From Acanthaster planci (Eukaryota; Echinodermata; Asteroidea; Valvatida; Acanthasteridae): 64,000 bases of DNA. Positions 55,201 to 64,000 of the stretch are shown piece by piece. The stretch spans positions 1,067,501 through 1,131,500 of the forward strand of contig NW_019091409.1 in the NCBI RefSeq assembly GCF_001949145.1, written 5' to 3'. The first letter of the stretch is position 1; each line of letters opens with the position of its first letter. The notes below the pieces were generated by a model. That model was given only the letters and a program-made list of their open reading frames with translations. It had not been told where the DNA came from and made no database searches. The position numbers and the translations under genes were made by a program.

Positions 55201-57368
55201 TTGCTTACTGTAGTGATAAAACAATAGAATTCTCTGTGCGCATACGATCATAAGCACAACCATGCCAAGCACTACTATGAAATAGTGCTTAAGGTTAGCA
55301 AATTTTTCTACATTAGTAAGCACAACTTTTCTGGTAACTGTTAAGCAACTCAATGAAAATTGGTCTTTAACCATAACCAAAGCCCTGACATCGGACCCTT
55401 TTCAATTGCATGCACAGTACTATACGTGATGAAAGTTGTGTGTGCAAACCAATGGGATTTGGTACCTTGACACATGGTTATTTTACAATTCATCTTTTAT
55501 GCATGTTTCTTACTGTGGAAAGGTGCCCTGCTAAAAATGCAAAACGTGCATCATGTCAACCTCATCCCCAGATGTTACTTTTTTTCTCACAAAGAATCCA
55601 ATAGTAACAGCTGGGGGGGTGCACTGCTCAACACCATGGGGACAAGGTTGGAATCATCGGTACGGCCCATAATCCCAAAATTTCGGTACATTTTGTACAC
55701 GACATGCCTGCTCTGGAGACTCATGGAGGCAGCACGCATGGTGCATGAATTATTTTGCGAATGAATTGTACTCAAAGCATATTTTAGTGTGTAGAGAGGA
55801 AAAAAGTCAAAGGCAGATTTTCCAACTGCTCTTTTTGGCCATGCCAAACTGCACTTTTCAGGGCAAAAGTACCTGTTCATCAGACATGTTCTGAAGATTT
55901 AATTGCCCAAGAGAATAAATTACTTGTCCCTGGCAATCGGACAACTGATAATGTCAAGGTGTACTTGATGCTATTGATGTTACTTTGAGCACATGTTCAC
56001 AGTGCCTTGCAGGGTGCTAGAACAGTAGAAAGCACCCAACAAGTTCTTGTGGGGCACCCCGCGAGAATTTCACAAAATATATTTAAAGTTTCCATGTTTT
56101 TGTTTTCTTTATTATTTTTGTTATCTTAATTGGAATTTTTCTTGGAATTAGGATGCAGGGAGGGGACAAATAACATTCTAGGTCATGCTACATGTAAGTG
56201 AGCGACTAACCTTTTCTGCACATTCCAGCAACTAAACATTTCTGAAATCGGCAGTATTGGCAGAGAAGCCTTGAGGTTGGAGTCACATCACAAGTCCCAG
56301 ATGATTGACACTTGAAGTTGGGCATTCCTTTCTTAGTGCTCCGAATGAAGAAACTCTACCAGACCCAAAAAAAATTATACACAGATTTTAAAAACTGATT
56401 TACAAATTACTCCTGAACATTAGAGGTCCCTCGCCAGAAATCCTTCCTCAGAACTTTCCATGTACTCCCAAATCAAGTAATGCGTGAAAACGGAAAATGG
56501 ACACATCATTACTGGTCATGTTTGCATTTAAAGGGCTAGTCCAATGCATGTGGAATTTCAGTAAACAGACATTAGGAACTGTCATGCCATTTGGCAAAGC
56601 ACTCGAGTTCAAAGTTCAGAATGTTACCTAAAACCTAGGACGACATGTACTTCCTAGCGAAATACCAATGTACATGCGTACAGGCATATACCAAGAATTT
56701 GTCACCCAGCAAAAACAGCTCATGTGACCATCATATTGATATAATGCACAACACAAGATGTCCGTGGGCTTTTGTGTGTAATTTCACTCGCTTCCCCTGC
56801 CCCATGACAAGCACCAGCAGCTGGGCTTTACCTTTCTCAATGCAAGGAAATCCTTCCTAATGACATCTCACAAATGCACCCAATAAAACCTTCCCATTTG
56901 CACAAATCATTACGGGGGATCAATGACAAAAACACCCAAATAAATCGGACAAGCATTGAATGGACAGTGTTCCACACAGTATCGTACACTTATGATAACA
57001 TGAAACATAATCGTGTAAAAATAGGTTTCTACTAATTTACTATAAATTGGAACAAAATATATTTGAAATTAATATGAATAGCAGTTAAAATGACACTAAT
57101 GCTGAACAAAGGCCATGATACTTGAATTGCATGTCGGTCTGATGAGGACAGTACCGGTATATGTGTACGTCCAGCAACATACCTTGCAGGCCTCACATAT
57201 TTGAGCTCCGAAGTACCGGCCAGTTGCCTGGTCCCCACAAACAGCGCACATGACCTGCCTGCAACTACTGGAGACCTTGGGGGACTTTGTGCACGTATCT
57301 CGGACAGAACTAGAAGGCATGCTCACTAGGCTCTCAGAAGTTGTCGTGGTGACCAACTCATCTTCCAT
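40104..57368 (-). CDS. Two-DNA-binding-domain (2DBD) nuclear receptor, complete, 9 coding exons
   Basis: Ligand-type nuclear receptor transcription factor, expected to act in the nucleus. Joined exons: 57368-57183, 56355-56211, 48620-48514, 47766-47625, 47265-45893, 44442-44337, 42332-42078, 41620-41540, 40264-40104. Every intron is GT-AG, all phases match, and the product is 851 residues. DBD I spans about residues 41-107 (zinc Cys 41, 44, 58, 61 and 78, 84, 94, 97; P-box CEACKS). DBD II spans about 125-192 (Cys 125, 128, 142, 145 and 161, 167, 177, 180; P-box CEGCKG), followed by the basic tail SIKLGRHHK. The long Ser/Pro/Gly-rich hinge (about 200-630) carries IKEEP (SUMO consensus, Lys 504), KRQR (517-520) and an acidic run near 543-552. 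The LBD (about 630-851) has the family signature from TFAKNIPGF to VNDQMNLI and ends in the AF-2 helix LFAEIN. Two tandem DBDs are diagnostic of 2DBD receptors. Ligand and targets cannot be read from sequence. Confidence 0.93.
40265..41539 (-). other. Intron 8 of the 2DBD receptor
   Basis: GT-AG bounded. Contains a B-box-like word on the minus strand (GTTCGATTCCCACCC near 40857-40843), possibly a degraded tRNA-like SINE with no clear A box. Nothing else recognised. Confidence 0.7.
41540..41620 (-). CDS. 2DBD receptor exon 8: LBD helices 8-9
   Basis: 81 nt: completes Asp 772, then codons 773-798 plus one base. Reads [26 protein letters not shown]. Joined to exon 7 it gives INPDNPGLDD, the conserved loop between LBD helices 8 and 9. 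Acceptor GCGTAG before 41620, donor GTAAGG at 41539-41534. Confidence 0.9.
41621..42077 (-). other. Intron 7 of the 2DBD receptor
   Basis: 457 bp with no recognisable feature. Confidence 0.8.
42078..42332 (-). CDS. 2DBD receptor exon 7: LBD signature and central core
   Basis: Completes Gly 687, then codons 688-771 plus one base. Begins [18 protein letters not shown], a textbook LBD helix 4/5 region, and continues to [19 protein letters not shown]. Acceptor CTTAG before 42332, donor GTGTGA at 42077-42072. Cys-rich for an LBD ([11 protein letters not shown]). Phase 1 in, phase 1 out. Confidence 0.92.
43311..43660. mobile_element. TIR element with an internal tRNA-like segment
   Basis: The left end reads atgcaatcacacgtatgaag then ccaaacc. 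The right end, inverted, reads atgcaaccgtacgtatgaag then ccaaacc: arms of about 31 bp. Inside, the minus strand at 43525-43470 has A-box-like GGTAGTCAAGCGGTT and B-box-like GGGTTCGAATCAC at tRNA spacing, so a tRNA-derived SINE may sit within or form part of the element. Confidence 0.6.
44049..44212. repeat. Long hairpin: inverted repeat with arms of about 75 bp
   Basis: Left arm includes aaaacgaggggaaccctcgc and gtgcatgccaaacaatg. The right arm carries their reverse complements (cattgtttggcatgcac, gcgagggttcccctcgtttt). The loop is about 8 bp. Looks like a foldback MITE; it would form a strong RNA hairpin in the pre-mRNA. Confidence 0.85.
44337..44442 (-). CDS. 2DBD receptor exon 6: LBD helices up to the signature
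   Basis: Codons 652-686 plus one base. Acceptor TTTCTAG before 44442, donor GTGAGT at 44336-44331. Reads [17 protein letters not shown]... to [16 protein letters not shown] opens the receptor LBD signature, completed by exon 7 (GF...VNDQMNLI). Phase 0 in, phase 1 out. Confidence 0.9.
44443..45892 (-). other. Intron 5 of the 2DBD receptor
   Basis: GT-AG bounded. Contains several dispersed copies of a CCTCAATCCT(C/T)(C/T)-type phrase near 45417-45755 and TACATGTA words near 44640-45060. Confidence 0.75.
45417..45755. repeat. Dispersed copies of a CCTCAATCCTCC-AATCC phrase
   Basis: Seen near 45417 (cctcctcaatcctccagaat), 45471 (cctcaatcctctggaatcc), 45532 (cctcaatccttcaaaatc) and, more degraded, 45731 (cctccaaaatcctct). 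Unclassified. Confidence 0.5.
45893..47265 (-). CDS. 2DBD receptor exon 5: giant hinge exon and start of LBD
   Basis: 1373 nt: completes Ser 194, then codons 195-651. Begins [10 protein letters not shown] (DBD C-terminal extension) and continues as a low-complexity Ser/Pro/Gly/Met-rich hinge. Seen in it: SUMO-type IKEEP at 503-507, basic KRQR at 517-520, acidic [10 protein letters not shown] near 543-552, basic AYAKKIARR near 579-587, and a helical segment [14 protein letters not shown] that fits the start of the LBD. I chose the strong donor GTGAGT at 45892-45887. An alternative GTACAT donor 24 nt downstream is also in phase and would add eight residues. Confidence 0.88.
47266..47624 (-). 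other. Intron 4 of the 2DBD receptor
   Basis: 359 bp between the second zinc module of DBD II and the hinge. No feature seen. Confidence 0.85.
47625..47766 (-). CDS. 2DBD receptor exon 4: second zinc module of DBD II
   Basis: Codons 147-193 plus one base. Acceptor TTTGCAG before 47766, donor GTAAGT at 47624-47619. Reads [15 protein letters not shown] through [17 protein letters not shown], a fully canonical second receptor finger. Length is 142 nt with phase 0 in and phase 1 out, identical in length and phase to the equivalent exon of the neighbouring receptor (2734-2875). Confidence 0.93.
47767..48513 (-). other. Intron 3 of the 2DBD receptor (splits DBD II)
   Basis: At the conserved site after CEGCK. 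No feature seen. Confidence 0.85.
48514..48620 (-). CDS. 2DBD receptor exon 3: inter-DBD linker and first zinc module of DBD II
   Basis: Two bases completing Val 111, then codons 112-146. Acceptor TGCAG just before 48620, donor GTAACC at 48513-48508. Linker [13 protein letters not shown] is short and Pro-rich, then [22 protein letters not shown]. Phase 1 in, phase 0 out. It ends at the same residue (after C-E-x-C-K) as exon 1, the same intron site as in DBD I. Confidence 0.92.
52390..52557. other. Assembly gap (168 N)
   Basis: Run of N inside intron 2 of the 2DBD receptor. Confidence 0.99.
52846..52902. repeat. 19-bp tandem repeat, three copies
   Basis: Unit attatcacatggcactgag repeated exactly three times. 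Confidence 0.92.
54907..55136. mobile_element. Near-perfect inverted repeat with arms of about 105 bp, possibly Penelope-related
   Basis: Left arm 54907-55013, loop 55014-55031, right arm 55032-55136. Shared blocks include gtagagggtttg(t/c)ggata, ctcttttgagtatgtgtgg and actcgacgtttcgggcagtg. On the minus strand the loop gives CTGAAGA and the arm gives CGAAACGTC. These words resemble the conserved core of hammerhead ribozymes carried by Penelope-like retroelements, but I could not draw a proper stem I. No protein is encoded. Confidence 0.7.
56211..56355 (-). CDS. 2DBD receptor exon 2: second zinc module of DBD I
   Basis: Codons 63-110 plus one base. Acceptor ...GGTAG at 56357-56356, donor GTTAGT at 56210-56205. 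Reads [14 protein letters not shown] then Cys 78, 84, 94, 97 and ends [11 protein letters not shown]. Joins exon 1 in phase 0 and leaves phase 1. The second finger has all four ligands and the CRFQKC block typical of receptors. The next in-frame exon lies 7.6 kb away, beyond a large intron. Confidence 0.9.
56356..57182 (-). other. Intron 1 of the 2DBD receptor (splits DBD I)
   Basis: 827 bp at the conserved site after CEACK. No feature recognised. Confidence 0.85.
57183..57368 (-). CDS. 2DBD receptor exon 1: N terminus and first zinc module of DBD I
   Basis: Codons 1-62. Starts at the first Met (MEDELV), a short Ser/Thr-rich N terminus with no obvious AF-1, and ends exactly after CEACK at a GTATGT donor (57182-57177). 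[14 protein letters not shown] is a canonical first zinc finger. The P-box region CEACK, with Ala in the second position, is the form known from the first DBD of 2DBD receptors. Upstream on the minus strand is a C/G-rich leader. A non-coding 5' exon is possible because Y-rich stretches with AG occur around 57420-57480. Confidence 0.9.
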
Positions 57369-57757
57369 TTTGCTCCGGGGGATGGGGGCGGGGTGTTAGA
57401 GCGGGAGAGGCTCAAATCAGCTAGGCAAGGACTGTTGTGCTGTCAAGCCCTTGTAATTGACAGAGTTCGTCACAGACCTTGGAAACAGAAGAAAGGAGGT
57501 AAGGAGAGGTCAACAAGAGAACTTCTGAAAACTGGATGACAAAACAATGTATTACCCACCTTGAACAATGTGATCAGAAATACACATGTACATGTAGTTA
57601 TAAAAACCTCTGTGAGTCTGCTATGACAAGGAAAGTTGTAGGGCTAAATCCTTTTCTTTATTGTTTTCATTCCTGATCAGCAAGTTTCCTGTTATAACAG
57701 GAAAATCTGCGAAGTCTGGAAAACAAGGTTCAACTGTACAAACACTGACTGATTCGA

Positions 57758-57876
57758 GTGGTGTAGTAAAACTACTGTAGCCTCCTGAGGTGATCCATGG
57801 AGAATTCTATTTTCCCTAGCGAGGGAAAATGGAGTGCTCTTTGGATCACCAAGGGAGGCTGGTTTTACTCTACCAC
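57758..57876. mobile_element. Imperfect palindromic hairpin element (MITE-like), 119 bp
   Basis: Starts gtggtgtagtaaaa and ends ttttactctaccac. Inner pairs are gcctcc/gggaggc, ggtgatcca/tggatcacc and attttccct/agggaaaat around a loop of about 4 bp. A 23-bp direct duplication (cagt(c/c)aatatttgattta type) follows at 57874-57920. Confidence 0.75.
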
Positions 57877-58189
57877 AGTCAATATTTGATTTATAACACA
57901 GTCCATATTTGATTTATACCACTGCTCTCACAGATTCTGCTTAATTTACTATGTACGAAATAACTACATGTAATTAATATGATCAATCTACATCAGGGCT
58001 TAGTTTTAAAGGAGCGCGATCGCATTCACGCTCTTCCGTGCTCCTTAATGTTTTAAAAATTTAAGAAGTGCATGGTTTTTCAAACTAGCAGATGTTTATT
58101 TATGACAAGCCCCTTGAATCTCGTTGGGTCGACAGTAGCAAACGAGTCTGAAAATTGAATGTACTAAACACAAGGGCTGGTGATCAAAG

Positions 58190-58620
58190 TCTTTGAGTTG
58201 TGCGTGCGTGCTTGATGAATCCCGCATTGCAACACACAAACATGATAGCGCATGAGGGCGGGCCTAGTGCCTGTGGGAGAGCCTATGGAATTCCATGGAC
58301 GCACGTGGCCACACCTGGCCGACCTCTCTCCCAGAACGGGTCGAGTTCAGGCGCTACATTCTCGGGTGTTTGTGAACAGCAGAAGTGAGTTTGTGAAAAA
58401 CCCTGTAGTGGCTGGAGATGGTGTGTGATTCTGTTGCGTGTTCGTGTGGTTCAAGCGTGAGAACAACGTTCGCTTGTCGAGAACAGAAAGTATGCCACAG
58501 GAAAGAAAACAGTCTCTGGCGGGTAATGTGCCCGGTGTTCTATACGAAAATGCACTGGTCAAAGTAGTATTGTGAGCGCAGGAACGGATGCATGATGAAA
58601 ACAATCTGCAGTGGACGTGC
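58190..58620 (-). promoter_or_regulatory. Candidate promoter / first-exon island of the 2DBD receptor
   Basis: Locally GC- and CpG-richer than its surroundings, about 0.8-1.2 kb upstream of the first coding exon. No TATA box or initiator could be assigned. Inference only. Confidence 0.2.
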
Positions 58621-59090
58621 AATACGTTTTAAAATACCAAAAGGACAGGATGCACACGAGCAGTAAATTCAGAGCCCCTGTAGCTGCGAAATGGATTGTA
58701 GGGTGAGCAAGGAGACTAGTCAAGTTAATAACTCATTAAACTCAGTAAAAGATGTTAAATTGTGTTAATTTTATTGAGTATGTTTACATTAACTTGGTTT
58801 TTGTTAGCGAGAGTCATGCCTGCAGTTAAATGGATACATTCCAATAACACAAAACACTCTTCCTTCTTATCCTACATGGCAAAAGAATTCATGAATTTGT
58901 GTGACAATCCAGACACAAAGAACAAGTTAAACATGCCGTCAATCAATCAGAGTATTTTGAGCAGGAACATCTACTGAATTATTGACTGATATGGAGTGAG
59001 CAAACTACAGTGTACATGTACATGTACTTCACATCACATCAGCGTAAGACAGGAATACAGTCCATGTAATTGGACAGTGCAAAATGAGGA

Positions 59091-59152
59091 TTTACATGTA
59101 CATGTACCTGTATTTACATGTACATGTACCTGTATTTACATGTACATGTACT
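59091..59152. repeat. 22-bp tandem repeat of TACATGTACATGTA type
   Basis: Unit tttacatgtacatgtacctg plus ta, two full copies and one partial. The most regular patch of the TACATG words scattered through 42.8-61.6 kb. Confidence 0.9.
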
Positions 59153-62027
59153 TGCTGCATTTAAATGAAGTAATGTTTTAGATTCATACAAGAGAAGGAA
59201 TACACGTATATGTAATTTCATTTCATGACAGATGGATCATTCCATTTCTTTTGGCACACATACATGTATCATGTGCATGGTGAATCATTCCATCCAATTA
59301 AATTGTTCTCAACAATATACTGATAAATATTACAAATTCATAATTTACATGCAAACAATCTCAGAACACACAGTTTTTCCCAATCAGGATACAGTGACAG
59401 TTTATTGCACATGAGCTTCAACACCTGTTGAATGAAAATTGAGAAATTAATGTGTATGGAGACATGTGCACATACATACAGTATGTACATACGTGCATGC
59501 AAAAATCTGTACCATCAAAATATGTGTGCAAGTGGCATGTTCCCAGGTCAGCACCACCTTGTTGGTTTTTATGAGTACCATGGTGCACCCCGGTCCCACA
59601 CACAGCACCTACGTACATGTACATGTACCTGCCACACAGATGCCAGTACCCCAATCATACAATACATGTACATGTATGTGCATGGTTCCTTTAGGAACGA
59701 ACACATAAACATCGTACCGGTACTTATTGTGCAAGAAATTCAGTTAATTAATTATAATGGAAATCTTTTTGAACACGAATTTTTCATACATGTACGTTGT
59801 AAGTATGACAAACAAATGAAATATGGGCAGAAAGTCCAGAAACTTACCGCAATAAACATCCACCGATGTTTCCAATGACACCACCAGTACCTACATGTAT
59901 GCCTACTTAACAGCACACACAACCTACATGTACATTCATGTACATGTGTACATGTACGTGTGCCACTCACACAAGTGTTTGATATGTGTAACCAAAGAGG
60001 GCAAAGAGGCGTTCTGGTACAAAGTTCAGTTCTTATTCAAACCTTGGCTAAAAGATCTTGTATTGGTAGGACTTATCTTCAGAAATACTATAGGCTATCA
60101 ATCCTGACCCTCAGCTGACTGTAGAGTAAGATAAACCCGCTGCAAATGAAACAAATCACTCAAGTGCAGTTTTCACCATAAGTACATGTACATGTAACTA
60201 TGGCACTGTCTAAGTTCACCAATACCATCCTTCTGACCATTAACAAAGCATGGAGATTAACTTCTCAGTTCAAAGCTGCAGTGGGATTTAGAAGTGAAAA
60301 CATCTTGGAAACATTAGCATGTTTCCATGGCAACGGTGGCAAATTATTTCTAATGACCGAAAACACTCACACACAATAAGACCTTGAGAATGCACAAGTG
60401 ACGTACATGTACGTGTATACGTCCATGTTTTCTGTGAAATTATGCAACTTCACAGTAATAGATGCCGAGAGGCAATGTTTCAGAACAGGTTTGTGGTCCT
60501 TCAGAAATACATGTAATACAACTGCATGCTTGCATCCATGCATCTAAAGACTTCCCCAGGGTGCACGAGATGTTCCTCCCTTCGTTATGTGAAGATACAT
60601 CACTTTTTATTAGCAATACTAACTGCATGGGGATGATGCATACTTAGTACTGTACTCTGCACGTACATAGTGTGAGCAGTTAGCAATGCAGCATACATGT
60701 ACTTCATGAACAGAGCGAAATGCAACTGGTTGGCATGGATGCATTGTTTGTTACACTCCTGCAGTATTTTCATTGGCCTAGAGTGATCATGTTACTGGTC
60801 TACAAATATGCATGTTACCCTCATCTGTAGCGTATCACATCAGCTGTGACAGTGTGAGCTGTACCAGCTCTCACATCACTGGTATCCACACTATTTCCAC
60901 ATGTATTGGACATGTACTGTTTACAATGGTAAACTGTGGTTAGATCAGCAAATCAGCATACCCATATGATCAACTTTAATACATGTATCACTTACTGAAT
61001 TTTGTTAATTTCTGTTGCATACTGTAGGCCTACCAGTACATGTGTATGTCTTAGACTCTTTGCAATATCTGAAGTACATACATGTACTTTGTACATGTAG
61101 AGACATTACACATACCGGTACATGTACCGGGTACGTACATGTACATGACACTGTGGCGTCATCATGAATTCATTTGCGACACTCATTAGACAACACTGGC
61201 AAATTGTTTTCAAAAGCATAAATCTGACTGGATACCGATACAAAACAAAAACCCCAAATGACATAAACATTCACGCATATTCAGGAGTCCCCCCACATTT
61301 TTTTCAACAAGCATTCATGCAGAATTGATCACTTTTATTTCTGCTTCACTGAACATGAGTTCAAACAGCACAACACTGACCTACTCCTGCATGCAAAGAA
61401 AACTAACTCAAAATAATACCAGCAGGTGCACACAGGAACCCCCTCTTACAGTATTGAATCTGCAGTGATTGAATTACAAAATATGAACAGAAAAGAATAG
61501 TATACCAGATACTGGTACATGTACATGTACCAGTAGTAAGAAGGAAACACCTGTCATTCATCAGTGCACAAATACATGTATTACAGTCTGAAAGCCTTAC
61601 AAGTGCTACAAGTGTACTGGTTTATTAATGAAGACATCTTGGAACATAATTCAGTATGAACTCGCTCAAACTCACTCATTTGGCTCCAGTGTGAAAAGGC
61701 CCTTTAACTGTAGTTGTTAAATACATTTATGAAATAAGTAGATGTGCATGTACATGTACTAACAAGATTTGACGCATCCATTCACAGGACCCCATTTTCT
61801 TTCATTATCTTTTTCAGTCAAACAGATGTTCAATCAAAAGTGAGAAAGAGGAAAAGACTTCAGTTGCCATAAACCACGGAATGAATCCAATATTGGAAGT
61901 CACGCACCGGAACAAATGGTCTGGAAAGAGTTTTCCATTCCAGTCCAAATATTACTTTTAAAGTTAATCTTTAGTTTAAAGGTTATTTTTGCTCAGATGA
62001 CCCTATTAGTTATCACAAGAGTGTGAA

Positions 62028-62101
62028 TGGAACACAAAATAATGTAGTGCAACTGTGCCCCATATACAGAACAAAGGCGCTCTACATTATTCTGTGTTCC
62101 A
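62028..62101. repeat. Inverted repeat, 20-bp arms
   Basis: tggaacacaaaataatgtag at 62028-62047 and its reverse complement with one mismatch at 62082-62101; loop of 34 bp. Confidence 0.85.
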
Positions 62102-64000
62102 TGAGCACGTGACAACGAATTTACCTTCAAGCAAACTTGACGGGCTGATGCACACAAATGTGACTCCTTTGAATTCACAGTAAATTTTGCAGGGGCTTGT
62201 GCATTTTACTTTTAGCCTAAAAATAGGGCATTGCATCAAGTTAAAATAGCACATGACATGTACGTGGGGTTGGACATCTACCGTACAATTTGTCACACTG
62301 TTCCCATGAATCAACCAATCAGAACTGAGAATTCAATTTTGCCAGAAGATAACTGTTCATGTACACTGTAGTGCAGAGAATGTTGTGTCTCTCTGAACAA
62401 ACCAAGCTACTCAAATTAAAATGAGCACAGCAGTTTCAGATCTCTTACAGTTCGAGAAGTAACGTCAGTGTAACTAAGCCTTTTTCGAGAGCTGTTTACT
62501 GTTTCAAACTTTCAATATCTATTAGCTTTCAATGGTCAGAATAGATTTTTGGAAACTGCTTGAAATTTCTGGTCATCGTTTGTAGAGAAGTGCGAAAAGG
62601 CAAAGGTCTGGTTTCAACCTTCAAACTTAATTTTCATTTCTAGATGGGATATGTCTGTTTTAGTAGAAACACGGGGAGATCATGTGATAGTGGTTTTTGA
62701 TTTGATGACATCACAGAATTTGGTGCATGTCATTGGAAAATCTAGTTGATGTCATTACTCATTGAAAAATGCAAGATAGTATCTCCAAAGTACATGTACA
62801 GTGTAGGGTATTAAACGATGAATACTGAGGAAACTGATCATCTCCATTTCAACAGTCCCTTCAGTAACTTCTGGGATGCCTTCATAATTTTTTCAACTCA
62901 TAAAGTTATCAGTGTTTACTTTTGTCCACTTTCAAGGAAGTACTATTTATGGATAAACAAATCTTAAATGTTAAAAACTACCTTAAAGTGCAAGAGGGTA
63001 CCCCTTTCATGTAATGATATCAGTCGTCCTTTTGCAGTGCTCAGCTTATCCTTCTCAGCATTTTAGTAATTTGATTGGGAATATAAAAAAATTCCCAGTT
63101 TCTGAGTTAATTTAATGAAACATTTACAGCATTTCCAGCTGTCCCACAAATCAAGGTCACATGCCTTTCCACTGCGACGTACATGTTTGCATCCATAACG
63201 GATGCACAAAATTTTTTTTAAATATCTTCTTCTTACTCAAATCCAGTCTGCATCCGTGGGTACACGTACGCGTGGGAGAAAGAAAATATTACTAGAAAAC
63301 ATTAGACGATTGGCACAGCCTACTTGCTTTAAGTTTGATTATCTGTGACGCAGAAACACAGAAAAAGTTATAAATAATCAAGCTTGAATTGAAATATAAA
63401 TCTAACTATCCGTGCACGATGAGGTTCATTTCTTCAAATTCTTTCGTCAATTGAAAGCTGTGTGGCAACTAATCTGATATTTCTGTGCTTTGTTGATGGG
63501 TAATACACATTTTTTTACGACAGACAAGAAAGATGAACGTGTCATTTCGTGTCATGTCAAAACAAATTTTCTTCAAGTTTGCCTGTAACAAGCAGATCAC
63601 TGGCCAAGGCAGATTGTGCAAAATGTACCCCTGTGTTACTTTATCTAGGATCCAATGGATGTGACACACTTTCTCAGCTTTCTCTGCATGTAGGCCTACA
63701 TGTACAGTGTATGTATCTACCTGACGCATTGCACCTGTCAACCAAGTCAGTAACTTGGTTACTGAATCGAAAGTCACACACAAAAGCATTCTCCAACAAG
63801 CAAAAATGACCCATGAATGGACAACATTTTAAACAACCAATGACAAAGTGAACACCTGTTTTGTCAAAATGACATGCATGAGTGGTTTCTGTATGGGGAT
63901 GCCATCCTTACCGACTATGCATACACATTATTGGAAAGTAATGATTTTGACTTCTTAATTTCGTCCTGTGACGTTGATTTCTGCGTAAAACTTACGGATC

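Larger units (their letters stand above)
48621..56210 (-). other. Intron 2 of the 2DBD receptor, 7.6 kb, separating DBD I from DBD II
   Basis: Largest intron of the gene, phase 1. Contains a scaffold gap (52390-52557), a 19-bp tandem repeat, a long inverted repeat (54907-55136) and many TACATGTA words. No additional exon recognised; the gap could hide a short one. Confidence 0.8.
57369..64000. other. Upstream region of the 2DBD receptor
   Basis: No coding exon recognised. Probable 5' leader directly upstream (57369-57480), hairpin element 57758-57876, CpG-richer stretch 58190-58620 that may be a promoter or first exon, TACATG-rich repeats 58990-59160 and onward to about 61.6 kb, and a short inverted repeat at 62028-62101. 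From 62.1 kb to the end I see nothing distinctive. Confidence 0.5.

Noticed and set aside
63469-63789. Open frame of 106 codons on the minus strand
   Set aside because: No domain or family resemblance; the region is AT-rich with TACATG words. Treated as chance.

Overview
The window is metazoan nuclear DNA: intron-rich genes with GT-AG splicing, long AT-rich non-coding tracts, two scaffold gaps (38693-38877 and 52390-52557), many small inverted-repeat elements, and a dense scatter of the palindromic word TACATGTACATGTA. That repeat flavour is common in marine invertebrates (cephalochordates, hemichordates, echinoderms, molluscs, brachiopods). I cannot fix the phylum from sequence alone.

Two genes can be supported. 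Both are on the minus strand and both encode nuclear receptors. Gene B (57368 down to 40104) can be assembled completely by hand: nine coding exons, every junction in frame, 851 codons plus a stop. It has TWO complete nuclear-receptor DNA-binding domains (DBD I, P-box region CEACKS; DBD II, CEGCKG) separated by a linker of about 22 residues, then a hinge of about 430 residues, a canonical ligand-binding domain (LBD) with the family signature, and an AF-2 helix at the extreme C terminus. This is the architecture of the rare '2DBD' nuclear receptors first described in Schistosoma.

Gene A (8222, or slightly upstream, down past the left edge) is a tandem relative lying about 32 kb downstream of gene B. 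Its only visible DBD matches DBD II of gene B (48 of 75 positions identical by hand count) and has the same intron positions and phases. It has an altered P-box (CEGCKC), and Ala replaces the usual Asp after the second zinc-binding Cys. Its very large hinge exon runs to the start of the LBD; the rest of the LBD is outside the window. I found no DBD I exons for gene A. However, its first visible exon has a plausible phase-1 splice acceptor just upstream of the Met, so a hidden upstream DBD I is not excluded.

Layout: 1-8222 gene A (exons at 735-1996, 2734-2875, 6495-6604, 8063-8222). 8223-40103 is a roughly 32 kb intergenic or 5' intronic tract with no recognisable coding exon but several mobile-element remnants, tandem repeats and possible regulatory islands. 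40104-57368 is gene B. 57369-64000 is upstream of gene B, with a hairpin element, a CpG-richer island near 58.2-58.6 kb that could be a promoter, and TACATG-rich repeats.

Functional reading: the two genes look like a tandem-duplicated receptor pair. Exon phases in gene B show that the two DBD II exons form a symmetric phase-1 cassette, which offers a simple route to gaining or skipping a whole DBD in frame.
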